From a virus: 31,854 nt of DNA. This document shows, piece by piece, positions 28,905 through 31,854 of the stretch; position 1 is the stretch's first letter, and each line of letters begins with the position of its first letter. The DNA lies in IMG/VR virus record IMGVR_UViG_3300021964_000292, positions 1 through 31,854 of that record; one strand, given 5' to 3'. The notes below the pieces were generated by a model that saw only the letters and a list, made by a program, of their open reading frames with translations, ran no database searches and was not told where the DNA came from. The translations under genes were made by a program, and so were the position numbers.

Positions 28905-30555
28905 TTAAATCAAAATTAGAGAAGTGTACATATGAAGCATCATCAGTATCAACATTAACCAACACAACATCAATAGGATTAGCAGCAGTTGTATTAACTG
29001 TTAGGGTCTGCCAAGTTCCTGTTTGGTCCCCGGTTCCACTAGCAGATGCCGAAACTATTTGTCCATTAACTAATTTATCTACTAGAATTAATTTTGGAGG
29101 ATCAGAAGTAACATTGTATTTTACAGAAACAGAAGCAGTTAGTGAACCACTAATATTAGCTGCTAAAGCAAATCCCCCATAACCTAAAGCTTTAATTCCA
29201 AAATTGCTTCCTGTTACATAAGTATTGTCTATTACAGGTGAATCGGGGAATTGGTATCCTGGGAATGCTCCTTGGAATTTGTTAGTATCTGTAAATCCCT
29301 CACCTCCTGCTTTAATATTACCCATAGGGACTCCTATAGTATCATAGGATCCGGGAGGGGCATATGTGTCTTTTAACCAGTTAGAAGCATATCTAATACC
29401 TGCTCCGGAAACAAATGCTTCTAAAGCTTCACCTTGAGTACCTGCTGAACCTGTTATTTGGGTCACATAAAAAGGTAATCCTGTGCTTCCTGAGTAAAAA
29501 TAATCAGTCCCAGGGAGAGGACGGTTTCTAAGCATATGTTGTAGATCATTACAAATCCCTACATATCCAGTATAAAGCATACCCTTAGCTTCTGTTGGAG
29601 TAAAGTTGACATCATCAACAGACTGGTTAATTGAGGAACCATATCCTGAGTAATAAACTGAGGATAATTCTGAACCTGAGTTTATGTTGGGGTAAATTCC
29701 TGCTGCTATAGTATCCCCATTTTGATAAGCATAATAACCAGCTATTGAAAGGAAACCTATCATGTTATAGTTTCCGGAATCTAGCCCGGCGGTTGCTGAT
29801 CCTACAGCTACATTATTTTGCCCCCCACTATTAGAAAAACCTATGTTACAAGCTATAGCATTGCTATTATAAACAGCACCATAATCACTACCTAAAGTAC
29901 CATATTCATCTATAGAACAATTGTAAAAGCCATTAGATGATCCTATAGCTAAACACCCATAAACATAAGCATACCCAAAACCACTAAAACCCCCTATAGC
30001 AACACAATTAACACTATTACAACCATAAAAACCAAATCTACCTCCTATAGAACTACAATTGTAAGCAGTAACATCATGTGTTGTGAAAGAACTGTTTTGG
30101 ATAGCAAAGCTACAATTAGAAAAATGACAATTTTCTATAAAAACCCCATAACTAGTAGAACAAAATATTCCCCTTCCCGTTGTTCCTGTATAACCTACAA
30201 ATGTTAGATTTTTAATATGCCAATAATCATCCCCAATAAAACTAAGACCACTAAAATTCCGTACGGGTATTAAAGTAGCTGAGTCCATGGCTGTTAAAAT
30301 AACTTCCCCCGGGGTATCGCTTGTTAAGTATTCAGCTTGAGTGTCTCCTATGATTTTTTTAGGGTTATCTATAGTCCCATCACCATTTATACTATTAGTA
30401 GTGGTGTGATAATAAACCCCAGGTCCTATATATAAAATATCTCCAGCAGCAGACATAAGAGCTAAACCTGCTGCTACTGTTTTTTTAGCTGCTCCAGCAG
30501 ATGTACCTGCGTTTGCATCACTACCATTTTGATCTGAAACGTAATAAGTGGCCAT
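28897..30555 (-). CDS. Right-handed parallel beta-helix tail/adhesin protein (552 aa)
   Basis: It encodes 552 residues. The N-terminus ATYYVSDQNGSDANAGTS with KTVAAGLALM and GDILYIGPGVYY is the start typical of DUF1565/pectate-lyase-like beta-helix proteins. Short Asn/Cys/Gly/Phe-rich coils follow at about 100-290 (NCHFSNCSFAIQNSS, YNCSSIGGRFGFYGCNSVN, SSNGFYNCSIDEYG), matching beta-helix rungs with Asn and Cys ladders. A jelly-roll-like C-terminal domain (about 430-552, GSNFGIKALGYGGFALAANI) could bind sugar. It may be a depolymerase or receptor-binding spike; no catalytic site is identified. The gene is notably poor in CpG, unlike the 873-aa fibre gene, suggesting recent acquisition. It starts with TAATG on the 121-aa gene. 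Confidence 0.8.
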   Translation of the reverse strand: MATYYVSDQNGSDANAGTSAGAAKKTVAAGLALMSAAGDILYIGPGVYYHTTTNSINGDGTIDNPKKIIGDTQAEYLTSDTPGEVILTAMDSATLIPVRNFSGLSFIGDDYWHIKNLTFVGYTGTTGRGIFCSTSYGVFIENCHFSNCSFAIQNSSFTTHDVTAYNCSSIGGRFGFYGCNSVNCVAIGGFSGFGYAYVYGCLAIGSSNGFYNCSIDEYGTLGSDYGAVYNSNAIACNIGFSNSGGQNNVAVGSATAGLDSGNYNMIGFLSIAGYYAYQNGDTIAAGIYPNINSGSELSSVYYSGYGSSINQSVDDVNFTPTEAKGMLYTGYVGICNDLQHMLRNRPLPGTDYFYSGSTGLPFYVTQITGSAGTQGEALEAFVSGAGIRYASNWLKDTYAPPGSYDTIGVPMGNIKAGGEGFTDTNKFQGAFPGYQFPDSPVIDNTYVTGSNFGIKALGYGGFALAANISGSLTASVSVKYNVTSDPPKLILVDKLVNGQIVSASASGTGDQTGTWQTLTVNTTAANPIDVVLVNVDTDDASYVHFSNFDLNG

Positions 30556-30920
30556 TATTCTCTTATATTAATTGTTGTTATGTTAGGGGTTTTAAGTAGG
30601 GCACTACCTGTAGTTTCTACCCCAAATTGTTGAAAATGAGTTAATACTCCATTAGTATACCTACGCTCATAAATATATTCGTGACAATACCCTAAATCTA
30701 ATGTTGGGTTAACATAATGATCGTATAAAGGATAATTAAAACCTGTGCTATCATCATATGGGTTGGTTCGGATAGTATCTGGGTGAGGTTTTAATTGGTT
30801 ATAAACGTATATGGGGGAATTCAAATATTCTTCTTCTGCTTGTTGAAGTTGAAGTTCTGATATTTGTTCTTGTAATAAACTTTGACTTAACATTAAGTCA
30901 TTTAAATTATGATGCGTCAT
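30555..30920 (-). CDS. Hypothetical protein coupled to the beta-helix gene (121 aa)
   Basis: It encodes 121 residues. An N-terminal Gln/Leu/Glu-rich helix (LMLSQSLLQEQISELQLQQA) is followed by Tyr/Pro/Asn-rich sequence (YDDSTGFNYPLYDHYVNPT) and the C-terminal part GALLKTPNITTINIRE-like end. Its stop shares a base with the next ATG (TAATG). A box lies only 3 bases before the ATG at 30920 and there is no clear ribosome site, so the true start may be the ATG at 30893. It belongs to the CpG-poor island. A helical trimerising base of the spike would fit, but function is unknown. Confidence 0.6.
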   Translation of the reverse strand: MTHHNLNDLMLSQSLLQEQISELQLQQAEEEYLNSPIYVYNQLKPHPDTIRTNPYDDSTGFNYPLYDHYVNPTLDLGYCHEYIYERRYTNGVLTHFQQFGVETTGSALLKTPNITTINIRE

Positions 30921-30923
30921 GAT

Positions 30924-30933
30924 TATAAATATA
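30924..30933 (-). promoter_or_regulatory. ATATTTATA box at the head of the CpG-poor fibre island
   Basis: The minus strand reads TATATTTATA directly upstream (3 bases) of the ATG at 30920. The spacing leaves no leader, so either the start is further downstream or transcripts are leaderless. Confidence 0.35.
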
Positions 30934-30943
30934 TTTAAGCATA

Positions 30944-31854
30944 TTATGCAATTTCAATCCAGTTATTAGATGGGTGAAAATAAACTAAGTCAGTTCCATA
31001 TGCATGGCCAACCACTCGAACAATTTCTCCCGTTTGTTGTGACGGTAAACCGCTAAATCTGCCGGCAGATGCACTAGCAACATATACTGGAGCTCCGATG
31101 CCTGCATCAGATAAACCGAATGGATTAACAAAGCCGCGCAATAACATACCATCCGTTGTTGAATTAGTTCCTAACGCAACGGCTAATGAACCTGTCGACG
31201 TTCCTCCAGCATTGGCTTGAGCTAAAGTCCATCCACCACTACTATTTAAATAATATAATCCGCCGGCGGTTGTTGTAGTACCTCCGAATTTAACTACATC
31301 GCCTAATGCGCCACCATCACTAGCTAATGCTGATGAACCTGTATTGAATATACGATTAGTATTAGCAATTACAGAGCTTACAGATTGTACATACAGCTCA
31401 TTTGTCGGAGATGGATTGGGAACAGCTGTATATCCAGCTATATACTCAATCGTAGTTTCGCTAGCTACATTGAATAATCTTCCTGCTACTTGTAAATCTG
31501 CATCAGAAATCAAAACGGATGCCGATGTAACTGTCATTTTTGCCGCATCAATACCTTTTGTATAAATTTTAAAGTCATCGCCAGTATGTTCAAATAATTT
31601 ATTTGGGCCGTCGCCAAATAGATTAACAGGCTCACTTCCAGATGCTACTAAAAACGAATCAACATTATGTATTAAAAAGACATTCGGGCTAACTACTGAA
31701 TTAATATCGACCATTTCAACATCGCCGATTTTTAACATAGGATAGTTGTTCGCCGGCAGACCAGTCTCTCGTATAACTAATCCAGATCCTGTTATTGGAA
31801 ATGATGCGAGCTGTTCATAACCAATTGGATATGATGTTATTTCAATAGCCGCAG
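30944..31854 (-). CDS. Tail/fibre structural protein, 5'-truncated by window edge
   Basis: The reading frame stays open from the stop at 30944 to the window end. The ATG at 31738 is internal: 38 further in-frame codons upstream read AAIEITSYPIGYEQLASF, then GLVIRETGLPANNYP, convincing protein sequence, so the true start lies outside. At least 302 residues are visible. The part GSSALASDGGALGDVVKFGG and the C-terminus GAPVYVASASAGRFSGLPS, ending VYFHPSNNWIEIA, are typical of phage tail or fibre domains. This end resembles in style the PVHV...DTVYVAADGG domain of the partial fibre gene at 1-2671. It is probably a distal virion structural protein. Confidence 0.8.
   Translation of the reverse strand, partial: AAIEITSYPIGYEQLASFPITGSGLVIRETGLPANNYPMLKIGDVEMVDINSVVSPNVFLIHNVDSFLVASGSEPVNLFGDGPNKLFEHTGDDFKIYTKGIDAAKMTVTSASVLISDADLQVAGRLFNVASETTIEYIAGYTAVPNPSPTNELYVQSVSSVIANTNRIFNTGSSALASDGGALGDVVKFGGTTTTAGGLYYLNSSGGWTLAQANAGGTSTGSLAVALGTNSTTDGMLLRGFVNPFGLSDAGIGAPVYVASASAGRFSGLPSQQTGEIVRVVGHAYGTDLVYFHPSNNWIEIA

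Noticed and set aside
7233-30933. TATAAATA on the plus strand as T4-type late promoters firing rightward
   Set aside because: There are no plus-strand genes for them to serve, and each copy sits immediately upstream of a minus-strand start. I read the motif on the coding strand instead.
30944-31738. ATG at 31738 as the true start of the last fibre gene
   Set aside because: The frame stays open for 38 more plausible codons to the window edge and no ribosome binding site precedes this ATG.
1-31854. tRNA genes, integrase, IS elements, attachment sites
   Set aside because: I saw no cloverleaf-like sequence, recombinase motif, or inverted-repeat-bounded transposase in either strand; gaps are too short to hide them.

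Overview
The window is a contiguous late-gene block of a T4-like (tailed, contractile-type) bacteriophage. Every supported gene lies on the minus strand, so transcription runs from high to low coordinates. The DNA is AT-rich and almost fully coding: no gene-free stretch reaches 300 bases, and most neighbouring genes overlap by 1 to 4 bases (TAATG, TGATG, ATGA). Recognisable T4-type hallmarks are the large terminase (gp17), portal (gp20), prohead protease (gp21), scaffold/core protein (gp22) and major capsid protein (gp23), plus a phoH gene. Clear Shine-Dalgarno sequences (for example before gp22, phoH and the 81-aa membrane protein) and a lipoprotein/spanin-like pair point to a Gram-negative, SD-using host. 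The low identity feel of the proteins and the PhoH, bS21 and GTASYA-type fibre modules suggest an aquatic or marine heterotroph phage, but the host cannot be named from this sequence.

Layout in the direction of transcription. (1) 31854-28653: tail-fibre or adhesin genes, including a 552-aa parallel beta-helix protein, in a strikingly CpG-poor island. (2) 28557-22831: a 773-aa fusion of an NMN-adenylyltransferase-like domain with an RNA/DNA-ligase-like nucleotidyltransferase, three small proteins, and the terminase. (3) 22806-17541: portal, four small prohead or core-region proteins (one with an EF-hand/dockerin-like Ca loop), and the prohead protease. (4) 17541-11722: a roughly 5.8-kb block between gp21 and gp22, which are adjacent in T4. 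It holds a spanin-like pair, a 38-aa ORF, a holin, a DUF2892-like protein, a PAS histidine kinase, a stand-alone response regulator, a coiled-coil membrane protein, a staphylococcal-type nuclease, three unknowns, a phage bS21 and a second holin-like protein. (5) 11525-8902: scaffold and capsid, isolated between two UUCG-tetraloop terminators, with three hairpins in the leader. (6) 8823-1: phoH and a run of fibre or fibre-attachment genes, the last cut by the window edge.

The most unusual content is the complete histidine kinase/response regulator pair translationally coupled to a holin. I read this as a possible signal-dependent lysis-timing or host-state-sensing module. Other points worth attention are the adenylyltransferase-ligase fusion with a possible prohead-protease site at its domain junction, a strand-specific ATATTTAT(A/T) box in front of most non-overlapping genes that looks like this phage's late promoter, and the encoded ribosomal protein bS21. 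No tRNA, CRISPR array, integrase, IS element or tail sheath/tube gene is visible.
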